Assembly: GCA_930367205.1 (NCBI GenBank)
Contig: OV884015.1
Coordinates: 36,261,288 to 36,325,287, forward strand
Direction: 5' to 3'
Length of the DNA: 64,000 bases
DNA from: Acanthosoma haemorrhoidale
Lineage: Eukaryota > Arthropoda > Insecta > Hemiptera > Acanthosomatidae
Shown: in pieces, positions 52,640 to 64,000 of the stretch
Layout: the number at the start of each line of letters is the position of its first letter
How positions within the stretch are numbered: position 1 is the first letter of the stretch
The notes under the pieces: model-generated
The model's input: the letters and a program-made list of their open reading frames with translations, nothing else
Databases searched by the model: none
Told to the model about the DNA's origin: nothing
Made by a program: the position numbers and the translations under genes

Positions 52640-53075
52640 GGGGGGGGGGAGGGAGCAGCTAAGGGGTTTGACTCGTCTCTCTCCACCCCGCCGGCCCTGG
52701 GCGCCGCTTCTACTCTATTACATGTTCTCTGGAGATAATGAACTATTTTCAGTATTGTTTAGAGTTCAGGATCAAAAGAACAGGAGAGGTTAAATGGTAG
52801 ACTTTTTAACTAGGATGTTAGGAGATCTATAAGTATAATATAAGAAGTCTGGTTTTGTGTACCATATATTAGTTGGAGTACATGTTTCCCTGAATAAATA
52901 AATGAAAGGAACCGTACGAGAGGGAGGGAGGGATGAATACGAGGAGGTAGACAGGGAGGGGAGTGGGCCCATTGATTGGGGCTCTGTGGGCGGCAACACC
53001 GAAGCCTGGGTCCTACGGGCGTTCCCATTGCTCATGGACCGGCCCGGTACCCTCCTCGCCCTGTCAACAGTTGTC
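52640..53075. other. GC-rich patches without an identified gene
   Basis: 52640-52710 and 52905-53065 are far richer in G+C than their surroundings. The second is open in several frames on both strands, as GC-rich purine-biased DNA often is. None of the translations resembles a known protein. CCGGCCCTGGG at about 52691 resembles the complement of CAGGGCCGG-type hAT ends. A repeat island or a promoter-proximal island are both possible. Confidence 0.35.
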
Positions 53076-53879
53076 TCTTTCATTAAATATATATTTATAT
53101 TAATATTGTTATTATTATTTATAGCTAAATAAGACTTACTTCATTTATTCCTCACCTATTTACTTATTTCATTATATTATTTATTATAGATATTTCTCGA
53201 ATTTCTAAATAATCAAACATTTGATTTGACGTGATGATATAATATCATCGACGTTATCGAATAATACTACAAAGTAAAAAATAATATGTTATAAGTAATA
53301 TGTTATTTATGCATTTTAGTGCCGCGCAGAAATATTAAGTTAATTTCCTTTAGTAAGGCTTAAAACATTTTATTCTCTGAGGTTGTTGAAAATCTACTGC
53401 AGATGATGTTGGCACTATTCTTTAATTTTAGTAGAATTTATAAGTTTCGTTTATTTTCAAAGCAATCTAATTTGGCTGTGCTTTGATTTTTTTTTTTAAT
53501 AGATTCCAGATATGACCTCAAGAGGATATATATTAAAAGGAAACTTTGTTCTGAGCGTATCCAATTGCGAACAGCTCAGCATTTTCTCATTTGAGCAAAC
53601 TATTCAGGAAAAGTAGAAGCTAGCTAGTTTCATTCCCTGTCATCACAGAGCCAACCGGCAACAGATGTTTGCTTGGAACCATATGAATATAAAAATTTCG
53701 AAATCAATCTATTTGTACCTTTCTTCTCCGAAAATAGATCGAAAACAGGGTATCGGGATTAATTTTAACTTCTGTAGTTTCAAGCTGTAATTAGTTCAAC
53801 GTTAAAAACCGACGTTCGAAATTACGTTAATGGAAATCTATCCTTGTCTTCTTCTCCATTGACGGGAATGTGACAATAC

Positions 53880-54015
53880 TTCGGAAGAATTGAGGGATCC
53901 CTGAGCTCTGCATAAATGCCCATATTGTCTGAATGTATATTGTAAATACAGTATGAATGAAAGAGTGAATGTTAATTTGAAGATATGGTGTGAATGAGAT
54001 CTTTTATCACAATTA
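53880..54015 (+). repeat. Interspersed repeat, copy 1 (partner at 55128-55255)
   Basis: Shares gaatgtatattgtaaatac, then a-gtatgaat and further matching blocks with the partner. It is followed by aataaag and an A-rich tract at 54053-54075, like a retroelement tail. Confidence 0.6.
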
Positions 54016-55127
54016 TATACTGCCTTTCTAGGGCGGATTATAATTTTCTCAAATAAAGATTTATTAAAAAAATAAAGTTATGTTGATGATAATGAAAAAT
54101 ATGCAGGGTAGGATAGTACTGTTGTCTAAAGGAGATTATAAAAATTTCTCTTCTAAAGTTCTTGGAAAAACGTATTTCCTAAAAAGTTTTTTCTTTTTTT
54201 TTAATAATTAAAAGCAGATATTTAAGTTATTACACATATCAGATATTGGGAAAAAATAGTAGATTATTCAAGTGTATTCTACTAATTATAATTATTATTT
54301 ATACACGAATCCAACAGCACTAGGTCAAGAAACAGCAGTCTAAATACCTGCGAGGCAGAAGGAAAAGTCAGACGACCACCCTAAGAAAAAAAAATATGGA
54401 GAAACATATTAAAATGTTAATGATAAAACAAAGCAATACCACAATGACCTAAATTAAAAAACGCAATATTAAAAAAAAAAATAGGGATTTCCGTTTCAAC
54501 AAAAATGTCGACTCCAAGGAAGACCAACTATTTTTGCTGGCCCTAATAGAACCTGTCAGTGAAGACAATAAAGGTGACCCTCATGAGAGCAAACAAAAAA
54601 GAAGTTGCAGTATCTAAACCTCGGTAAAAAATCGGTCTTGGGAATCTTATCCTATGAATTTCCTATGCACTTGTGACGGAACTTTCTGGCTTAAGACTAC
54701 TAAAAATCGTAACCAAGTTATTATTTTATAAGAGGTAATAACCTAAACAAAAAGTTACTTACTTCATTTAAACATAATATAAATGAGTAGAAAAGTCATT
54801 TGGGAGACCGGCATAGGTTCATTAATCAAGGTTTTCATTAATTGTATTAAAGGATCAAATGTACGAATGGACATCGTTTTGATAAACAGATCTTTATCAA
54901 TCAAATCCTGATACATATATTCAGTCGAAACATCGTTGATGAAAAATGACGAACTCAACTCTTTTTCATCAACCTAAGCCGATTTTCAAACAATCTCTCA
55001 ACATTTTTAGTAGCCAAGTAACTATTTTACTTAAGGGAAGGTAAATGCTTTGAGTACTAAAACTCGTAAAGGAATATTACACTTATTGTACAAAATAGGA
55101 AAAAAAAAAAAGTTTAAACCAGTGCTA

Positions 55128-55255
55128 CTGCGGACAAATTGGGTGATCCTTGGGCATGTATGGTATAAAGTACATACATTGTATGAATGTATATTGTAAA
55201 TACGGTATGAATAACAGAGTAATTGTAAATTTGTAGGTATATGAATGAGACCAAT
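55128..55255 (+). repeat. Interspersed repeat, copy 2 (partner at 53880-54015)
   Basis: Same order of blocks as the partner: tgcggacaaattgggtgatcc at the start, then gaatgtatattgtaaatac, then atgaatgaga near the end. The lengths are nearly equal. Confidence 0.6.
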
Positions 55256-58200
55256 CATCCCCTTCTAGACAGATATTACTTTTCTTTAGATAGAATAATA
55301 TTAACTTTTTGAGATTAACATTATTTATCATAAGCAATTAAAGTAAGTAATTAACATTATTAGCATAACTGTATTTCACTTTTTCTTGTACGGCGAACAT
55401 GTCGGCTGCGTTTCCAATTAGTTATAGATTGGACACATGAGATTCAGGACATTTATCCTTGAGATTCTGGATATGAACAAGTGAGAGAATGAGGGGAGGG
55501 GTCTAGACCGTGTAATCACAGGGGAGGTCATCGAGGTGATAAGAACTATTTAACGTGTTTAATGCATCAGAGAAATATGTTTTCTTGGTGTGCAACCTTT
55601 TAGGGTTTAAGGCATTCTTCCAATAATTTCTTTTAGGTTTAATGATCTATAAAATCAGTGCGTTAATTCCCTACTTTCCTGTGTACACATGGTTTGCTAC
55701 CAGGTCAATCTATAACCCGTCATTCAGCCTTAAGTCTTAATTATTCAGACCGGGTACCAGTTCTTTATAGTTTTTTTTTATTTATAAGTAAGTATGAGTT
55801 GATAACAAACGTGTAGCTAACGTACAACTGCACGGTTGGAACTGTACAGTTGGTCAATTTCTTAGTTCTAAAGTGCGACAGTTCAGGGATTTTCGGAAGG
55901 AGCAGTTCAACTTTATACACAGAAACCTGTGTGCAATATTTTTCATTCAAGAAATTCTTTTTAATTTTTTTCATACACCCATTAAATAACTGTATGGGCC
56001 AATGGTACTTGTCTTTGGAAAGGTGTGTTATTTCCCTCACTTCCCGTAAATTTATAACACAAAGAATTTTGGTATGACATTTGTATTATAAAATTGATGA
56101 AAAAAAAAAAAATTTAAATGAGAAGTAGCAGTAAGAAAGTGGTTTGTGAATGATAGTAAACAGTCAATATATTGACACCGGCTGGCACAGGGTTTAAATA
56201 TCCTCCAGAAAACCATAAGTGTGGTATTAACATAGGCATGGCCTTGAGGGGATGCCCTTCCTTTAAATGCTTATAAGTGACTTCTAGTTAAGGGCATTTT
56301 TAAAAGAAGCGGGGGGGGGGGGGGTGCAGACTGGTCATGGGACATGATTCCGCGGAGAAACATAGAAAAAGCAATTAAGAAAAATTACTGGTAGGAAACA
56401 TATGGTGAATAGCAATCGAAACATGAGTCAGACTCGATCTGTGTTCAACAGTAACTATGAATTATTTATGATCAATCGCGTCATGAATATTCTATCAATT
56501 TCTGTAATACATTAAATATAAATGGGAGCGTTAACTACTCCATTGTAATTTATTTATTTTTAATTGGAGTCTTAAGTCCTTGTGTACTCCTAACAGCTAT
56601 CAGACGGGTCTGTCGTATAACACCTCTTTATAATTTACAATAACATTCACTGCCCCATTAAATATTTGATCCCGGGTTAAACTGCAAATTATCTTTTGAC
56701 CACCGTCATTCATGGATCAAATAAATTTAATAAAAAAAAAAACAATACTGGACTCCATGTTTTCGGTTCTGTATGTCGCAAGTCTAAACGAGGTAACAAC
56801 GATTACTGGAACTTTTTTATTGTGATAAAATTACAATCTGTCAGGGAAACTTTGAAATACCGAATATATTATATATGTGTCATTCATTATTTTCAGTCCC
56901 TTTCCGAACGAGTTTTCACAACTGAATCAATCTCATTTATTACTTCCCTGTTTAAAGGCTCCTGGTTGCTTTAATTTACTAATTAGCACCAGAAAATGAG
57001 TTCCTGAATCAAATTCTTGTTGAGAAGGTTATATCTTGGCCTTGCAGTTTTGCCTACATTATTAGCTATAGTTTTTCATATACAAGGTATTTTATTGCAA
57101 TATATGGCATAATTTAGTTTTTAAATAACACCAATATTCGTTCCTCTTCTCAAGTCTTAATTAAGCAAGCGCTTTCAACAGCCCACACCGGTCATCCTCG
57201 GGCTATGATAGTTATGCAAGCAAAACATCAGTTTTTTTAGACATTAACTTGAAAATGAAACCCACCAGCTTCATATTTGGTGTTAATTTATATTTGATGT
57301 TCAACCTTCCTATCTCCCTTCCTTAAAATATACCATGAGCTACGGGTAAAATAAAGCCAAACGTTTATGTATTAAGTTAATAACAATTCAACTGTATTTA
57401 TGAGGGGTTAAGAAATGAGCATAAGAACACCTGATGATAACATTGTTTCTTTGCTTTACGCCAACGACAACTCCCACTCAGGGCTGCAAGGGGCCCATCC
57501 ATTTATATTAATGGCCGTGAAATAAATTTATTTCCCTTCTAAGGATTCGAACGAAAAATCGTCTTATCATGAAGTACTGTAATTACAACGGCATATGGGA
57601 AGGAGCCCTATTAGTAATGAATTGGTCCAATGAGGACTACTCACTACTTTTTTTCTTTTCATTACAACTAAAACTAATTTTATTTATTCATTAATTTTAT
57701 CATAAATATTATTATAGTATATTTCGTTTTATCAGTTATTATAAATAAGAAATAAATGTTTCTTAAATATTAACACAAAGAGTGAAAAAGCTCCTCAGTG
57801 TTTTACAGTTAAGTTACTTGCGCTTCCCAGTCAATAAAAATCGCTATTAATTAAATTGAAAAATATGTAAAATAATGACCACTGATTAAAATAAGAACGG
57901 AGCAATCTCTATTTGCCATTAATGCAACCCTTTACCACAAATAAAAAATTTGCATAGCTTTTTAACACTATTTGTGGAATCTTAAAATTTATTATTGTGA
58001 CCAAAATTGTAGGTCTTTCTTATATTTTGTCTTATCATTCGAAATTTCACTGGTCATTATTCATTATTTTATTTATCATCATTATTTATTCAGTTCAATT
58101 TGGTTTGTAATTAAGTTTAAGATATCTCTATTTATTTTACTTTCTAATTGCTGTAAATATTTTTACAAATAGGTGCATATAGATAGATCTTATTTGCATA

Positions 58201-59422
58201 TTGCTTGAAGAAAAAGCCCTATCACCCCGAACTTAACATATATATTATCTTTGTTTCATCATTACGTTTCAAAATTAAGCAAGGCACTCAACAACTCGAA
58301 GAAATATTTTTTGGTTATAATATAACTGGACAGACTTTATTCACGCTCAATTTTTCAGACTACTTCCCGTTTTTAGATATAACTAAATCAGGGGTGTGAT
58401 TAAAGATATCTATTTAGAAATTTCAGATAAATTTCATATGCCCTAATCACATAACGTACATATAGACAGACACGAGGCATAAATTGCAACATGACTTTAA
58501 CACCCTTAGCTAGCTTTAATATTTTCAACAATCTGCCGAGGTCTATAATGTATCGAAAGTCACGACGGGGGCTGACTGTATTGGCTTGAATTGTATTTGA
58601 ACAAGACTTGCATTCATGCCAAGCATCTTAGATCTAAGAGGCATCCGTCGAAAATTGTTCATTAGGAGTCTGCTCATACTCCCCGTCCTTGGACAATTAC
58701 CTTCTCATTTGTAGGATATTGTTTGTCGGTTTATTTAATGTTACTATATCATCGCTACAAGAATAATAATCGACAGGATGAAGATATGTTACAGAATAAG
58801 CCCATTTGTTTAATTTACATCGAACGGTCGATGTGAATAATAACAAATGTTTTTTTTAATGTTTACTATATAATTTTGGTAAGAAACTGCCTGAATTCTA
58901 TTTACAAGATATATGCAAACTAGGTAATTAGACAGTGAACAAGTGGCTCGGCGGGCCACGTTAAAATTTCCTAATAATTAATAAAAATTACTGATTTTCG
59001 ATTGAAAAAAATTAATTTTATTTTTAAAATCGAAATAATTGAAAATGGCATTTTAACAAAAGAAAAACACCTTTAAGATTTGAGATATATTGAATCATTT
59101 TTACAGTCATCACCGATTGCATAAATGATTGAAGATAGATTCTTTCTTCGGACTCAAGAATAATTTGTGCATTATTTACATAATAATAGATCTGACGAAA
59201 GATCGCTTCAGGCCACAAGTCAATTAAGAGGAACAGAAACGTATTTTGTTGACTTACTATTATTGCATTTCATCATATCCTGGGAGTTGAATGCACCTTT
59301 TTAATATCAGATAGATTGCATCAATTCTAAACAACCATCATTACAAGAATAATTGTTTATTTAAAAAAAAATATATTGCACCCGGATAAGCGGAATCGGG
59401 GAGGGGGGATCATGAAATTCAA

Positions 59423-59450
59423 TATTGTGTGTGTGAGTGTGTGTGTGTAC
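59423..59450. repeat. (GT)n microsatellite
   Basis: An alternating GT tract with one interruption (gtgtgtgtgagtgtgtgtgtgt). Confidence 0.85.
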
Positions 59451-59969
59451 ATAATTACACATGGGTCTATAACATCTTTTTAACATCTGACAGGAATACT
59501 GTGTTGAAGTCGGTGTCAATCTGGAATGACACATACATGGAATATGGAACCATATTCTACCCCACCCCCAACTACGCAACACTTTAGTGTATTCCCGTAT
59601 TAGTACCAACTTTGACATGAATATTTCGGCGATCACAACCAGATATCTTATGAACCCCTAACCCCTCGAAGCGTAATAATCGTCAGATTCGTAAAAAAAA
59701 ATTTCCAGAAATCATACTACGTGAGATCACGACTACAAAATATAACGATCCTTATTTCCATTAATCTTTAAAGTAACGCCAAATTGTAGTTACTATAAAG
59801 TATCTTAGGATAAATTGTATGAAGAGCAAACGCGAACCGATGGTTTCCCATCAAAACCAGAAACCCTTATGTTCACCCATGTGTCTGTTTGCCTGTCCTG
59901 GAGATCCGCTCTTTCACTTGTAAAACATAAAATTGTCTGCTGTGAACATATCGTAGAATTTTGACAACT

Positions 59970-60510
59970 AACCGTTGGCACAAGCTGACAAAGTTAAATA
60001 TTTAGCACTTACACTTGATAAGAGACTGAATTGGAAACCGCAAAAATGAAATGTCGAACGCGCAGTCAATGGTTATAAATATTGTACCATTTGCATTGCA
60101 GGACCAACTTTCAAAACTTTCCTTGTCCGAGAAACTTTTACTAAAACCAATTCAGACATATGGGGCGAAAATTTACAGATGCATTAAGAAAACGTCCTTG
60201 ACAACGTTAGTACATTATACAGAAATTTCACGACAAACAACACGGACACTTAAACCCACTGATACAAGGTCTGTTTACACCTGACTTACCTCGAAACATT
60301 CAACGACAACTGCAGAGTATTTGAAATATATTTCTTTTAAATTAATAAAAATAAAATATCCTCAAACTTAGTTTAAACAATATAGAGGAGATATCACCGG
60401 ATGTCCCCCCCCTTCATGCCAGACATGCCATTTTATCATGCTTACAGCACATTAGCTGGCTGTAATGCATTCCAAAGTTGTGAATCACTAAATAAAGTTT
60501 TTAAAAAAAT
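59970..60510 (+). mobile_element. Degraded jockey-like LINE, 3' part of the reverse transcriptase ORF and 3' UTR
   Basis: The plus strand at about 59988-60047 reads DKVKYLALTLDKRLNWKPQK then a stop, and after frameshifts KLLLKPIQTYG (about 60144-60176). These match the YLGLTLDKRLTWNPH and LLYKTILKPIWTYG segments downstream of the polymerase core in jockey-group elements. Frameshifts and stops make it non-functional. It ends with an AT-rich 3' segment (60418-60500) containing agcacattagctggctgtaa and aataaag. Confidence 0.65.
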
Positions 60511-60639
60511 AAAAAAGATTTTTAACTTTAAGAATATCATTTTTTTTTATTATAAAATATACAAACAACATTGAATACCAAACAAACAACGCCCCACACT
60601 ACTCAGTGACTGTCGAAAAGAACGCAATCGATATACCTT

Positions 60640-60745
60640 CCAAAGGAATCCTACATTTTTTAGCAACATTCATTTTGTCATATTACTGCACATTCGCTGG
60701 TTGTGACGCTAGTCACAGTTGTGCATCAATAAATCTGCGCTGCTA
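60640..60745 (+). repeat. Second, diverged copy of the LINE 3' end
   Basis: Matches 60425-60500 in order: cattttgtcatatta, gcacattcgctggttgtga, agttgtgcatcaataaa. It lacks any preceding coding remnant, so it is a 5'-truncated insertion or a tandem 3' end. Confidence 0.55.
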
Positions 60746-63104
60746 AGGTAAAAGGGGATATGTATTTTTTCAAATACTTTCGGAAAACACTAAAAAAAAA
60801 AACTTCGAAATTTTCCGTTGAAATAATATTTGCTGTTCTAAGAGGTTTCAACTCCAGCCAATATCACAGTAAACAATCCACCCATATCAAAATTCACAGC
60901 TTACTATCAGCTCCAAGTTATACAATGTATTCATATAGATACAACAATAAAGACAGCACAGGTAGGTGTGCACAATTGACGGTAATTAGTAACTAGGGTC
61001 GGATCTGTTCTATTAGTGTTACATTGGAAAGAAGCATCAAGCGGACGTGACAGAAGATACATTTGCACATGATAGCCAGCCGAGTGTGACATGAATACGG
61101 TATGGGGATTTGCTCACCGAGTACCGTCTTGCTTCATCTTACTTTCTAACTTCTGCCTGTTGGCTTCTCACCATTCGCTCATCGCCGCCATTAGATATTA
61201 CATGGCCTTGGATGTTTTAATTTCCGAGTCCAAACAAGGGGAGAGGTTCTACTTTGAACACAGGTTTAGGAGAGGGGGTGATAATATTTCTTTCACTAAT
61301 GTGTCGGTCTTGCCATTAGGGAACGTAAAAAAAATTTAAAAAACAGTCGATAAGTGAGGAGTATGGATGTAGTGACCTTAGTTAAATAGATATAATAGAA
61401 GAAAATGTCATAACCAATAGGAAATAACTGAAGTTTAGAGCTGTCGACAGCGCTCTATTGCATTAAAGAAAAAATTATAAGTTGTGAAAAGACAATAAAA
61501 CTGTTTTATAATTATACCATTCCACAGTCTCGCAGTTGTATTTAAATTAAAAACACTTCTCTCCTGTCAATCCAGAATTTATCTAATACGTACAGATGTA
61601 AGCTTGTTTCGGTTACTTTTCAAGTATCTTATATTTTAATTGATATATTAAAAATTGAAAAGAAGAGTTGAAATAATCCTATTCTGATGCTGTCAATGGA
61701 CTTCATGGAGTTACAGATCTGGCTGAATTTTTCACTTTTATTAATATTACTTAAAATTGTAAGTCTTATTTTATCTGTTTAATTATAAGGTGCTTAAAAT
61801 TGTGATGTAGCCACCGAAAGATGTACATTCATTATTATAAATAGCCTACAACCACCAGCCTTTCATCATAAAAATAAATTTAAAGATATTCAAAGAAATA
61901 TAGTTTTTATGGCCAACTGTGGATATTTTTAGTATATGTTTGAACTATTTATACATTTGTAATAAATTGAGGTGGTGTAACAGAGAAAATAAAGTATTTC
62001 GGGGAAAAAGTAACGAACAGTTTTTTATTACAATTAATGCCCGAGTGATGGCATATCTTAATATCGTTCTTTTTCATTCTAACACCTTCATTCCGTATGT
62101 CAAAGGTATTATTGATTTTTAAAAAGTAGCCAAAAATCATTCATAAAATAAGAATACAAATGGCATTGGTGGTCTCTGATTTTGTAGCTTACTTTGATGA
62201 CTAAATACCATGCCATTAAAAAAATCATGGGTTGTGTTAAAATTGCGAGCACCGTATTATGGACAGTTTTAGCGGATGTTTAAGAATTCGTATAATTGTT
62301 CACCCTTGTGTCAGTCAATCTGCCTTTAACTTTGACTAAATCCGTGTTTTACTTAGAAACATGTTTAATTTTCACGTCGGTTTTATTATTAGATGGCCCA
62401 CACCGTACTAAAAATAAAATCAACTCCATGGTAAACTACGACGTGTCATAATTAATTCATTTTCAAAAAAAAATTAAATAAATATTAGTCAAACATATTC
62501 AGTACGACATCAAATCAAATTTCTTGATGTCTTTATTATTAATATGTAACATGTTTGATACTAAACTGTCGCCAATGTTGTTTTTCATGAGGTTCCTTTA
62601 GCTGAGTTGCCAAATCTTGATTGCTTATACAGACATGTCTAGAATTCAAGGATGCCTGGCGCTTATAAGAAATATTGTTACCTTGAGTCTTCCATTCATA
62701 AAACCATTAGCGACCAAATAAGGATTCTTGGCATAATTATTATGTTGGTACACGGCTTCTAGTCGCATGACACTATGAGAGGTACTGAGCGGTAAATTTA
62801 ATATCTTTTTATATAGTACCTTAATTCAAACTTCTTTATTGATGAAATTTGTGATAAAATTAAAATCTGCTTTATTGAGCAAGAAGTAATTAGTATAATT
62901 GCTCTCATTCGTACCATTATTACAATTCTTCCTTCACTCGCGCATTCATATAATATTTACAAACAGCCTAGAGACCTCCCAAATCTACATGGTTGTCACC
63001 TGCTTCCCATGCGAAAGAGGAAGCGGAGTCTTGGGAAGCCCTCCACGATCTTCCTTTAGCCACGTCATCGGATAGGAACCAGTGGAGGCTTGCCAAGAGC
63101 GCGA
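60746..63104. other. No supported gene
   Basis: AT-rich with moderate CpG. Short open frames (for example near 61091-61339 on plus) show no motif. No match to the missing N-terminal G-alpha-q exon was found here. Confidence 0.45.
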
Positions 63105-63243
63105 GAGCCACAGACTCTCAGGAAATGATTGTAAAAACTGCCCGTTGCAAGAGCCACAGACTCTCAGGAAATGATTGGAGAAACTGGTTGTTGCAAGAGC
63201 CACAGACTCTCAGGAAATGATTGGAGAAACTTGCCGTAGCAAG
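63105..63243. repeat. 46-bp tandem repeat, three copies, at the LINE 3' end
   Basis: Copies begin at 63105, 63151 and 63197 with gagccacagactctcaggaa, exact period 46. Copies 2 and 3 are most alike. It lies just after the end of the degraded jockey-like ORF2 (minus strand), so it is probably part of the element's 3' UTR. Open frames over it on both strands are by-products of the repeat. Confidence 0.85.
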
Positions 63244-63760
63244 GACTCCCGCTGCCCCGTATTTAAAGCAGGTCACGATGCCACTGCCACTTAAGTCTCT
63301 GAGGAGGATTATAGGAATGAGTGGTGCAGTGTAATGCCTGTGCTATGGGATTAGGGTGGTTGGATAGGTTACTATGAAATTTCATGAAGTTTGAAGAACT
63401 GAGTTATTAATTATTATTATATTAAGATCCCTAAAAAGGGTTTTGTTGCTGACGTAATAAGGGGAATTGACTATTGTTCCCAGGACTTTCGATTGAAAGG
63501 ATTGTATACGCTTGATGTTCGACTTTTTTGCTGTCCCCCATAGCTTTATTCCGTATGTCTAGATTGGCTTTAGTATAACTTTGTAAATTAGTAATTTATC
63601 TTGTATGATACATGGGATGCCCCTTGAAGTACCCTGTAAAGTTGTCCACAGAGCCTGTTTAGTTCTTGTCTTTTTAGCCTCGTGTGTGGGTTCCATGTCA
63701 GCCTTTTGTCTAGATGGAAGCCTAAATCACCAATTAAGTGTATAAATGTTGACGTCGATT
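63235..63760 (-). pseudogene. Jockey-like LINE reverse transcriptase C-terminus, frameshifted
   Basis: The minus strand reads DLGFHLDKRLTWNPHTRLKR (starting near 63724), then QELNRLCGQLYRVLQ. After a frameshift near 63570 it continues with LLIYKVILKPI-stop-TYGIKLWGTAKK, SNIKRIQSFQSKVLGTIVN and YYVSNKTLFRDLN, and then in a shifted frame NPIAQALHCTTHSYNPPQRLKWQW. This is the region after the polymerase domain to the C-terminus of jockey-group ORF2. One frameshift and at least two stops make it dead. Its 3' side carries a 46-bp tandem repeat. The polymerase core would lie at the window edge or beyond. Confidence 0.85.
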
Positions 63761-64000
63761 AATTACATACTTATTGTATTATTGACAAAATATTTCACAC
63801 CAAAAAATGTGCTATCCGTGGCGGACTGTCACTGGATCCATGGTAACACCAAATGGAGGAAAGCCTTATTTATGGATCGCAAATAAATGGCTGATAACCG
63901 TAGCCATTGTTGAATTACCCTACTATTAATAGTAAAGAAGGTCCACTATATCGACGGAAAAAGTGGTTTCCAGCCTAAGGGCTATTTGTACAATATCGAC

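Larger units (their letters stand above)
53084..59969. other. No supported gene; scattered repeats
   Basis: Other than the repeat pair at 53.9 and 55.1 kb, a G run near 56311 and a B-box-like GTTCGAATCC on the minus strand at 57543-57552, I see only short open frames without family resemblance. Confidence 0.45.

Noticed and set aside
52790..53132. Three overlapping open frames on both strands
   Set aside because: GC-rich DNA with few stop codons gives open frames in many phases; none has similarity or a splice context.
58945..58970. GCGGGCCACGTTAAAA similar to the left subterminal part of the hAT element
   Set aside because: Only about 16 bases agree, with no terminal repeat or duplication, so a related MITE cannot be claimed.
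62985..63220. Two open frames of 72 and 75 codons across the tandem repeat
   Set aside because: They are produced by the 46-bp repeat in the LINE 3' region, and the peptides simply repeat.

Overview
The window is AT-rich, intron-dominated animal DNA. It carries one well-supported host gene, a Gq-class heterotrimeric G protein alpha subunit, on the minus strand. Insect-like isoform architecture, an arthropod-style TCAGT initiator, a short TTAGG run, and mariner-like, hAT and jockey-like repeats point to an insect, possibly a hemimetabolous one. The species cannot be named from the sequence.
Layout in + coordinates. 1-17.8 kb: mostly non-coding, with short interspersed repeats (4.7-8.3 kb), a weak two-exon candidate for another minus-strand gene (8.87-12.31 kb), a mariner-like MITE (15.84 kb) and the probable 3' UTR of the G protein gene. 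17.8-41.6 kb: the G-alpha-q gene, transcribed right to left, with constitutive exons 2, 3, 5 and 6 and three duplicated alternative exon pairs (4A/4B, 7A/7B, 8A/8B). From the P-loop glycine onward each combination encodes 314 residues, the same as human G-alpha-q residues 46-359, with no indel. The first coding exon (N-terminal ~45 residues) was not found and should lie beyond 64 kb or in a form I missed. 41.6-49.6 kb: first intron and/or upstream DNA with scattered repeats. 49.6-52.1 kb: a complete 2.5-kb hAT transposon with a perfect 8-bp target-site duplication, TIRs, a core promoter and an uninterrupted 601-codon transposase whose second catalytic Asp appears to be Ala. 52.1-64 kb: repeat-rich DNA with two degraded jockey-like LINE 3' ends (about 60.0-60.7 kb on plus, 62.99-63.76 kb on minus).
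How it works together: the G-alpha-q locus is one signalling gene in which alternative exons vary the switch I region, the alpha4-beta6 region and the extreme C-terminus (the receptor-contact tail). All spliced phases match, so up to eight proteins are possible. Everything else recognisable is mobile-element sequence. CpG density is visibly lower across about 9-45 kb than in the flanks, which may mark a methylated transcribed domain.
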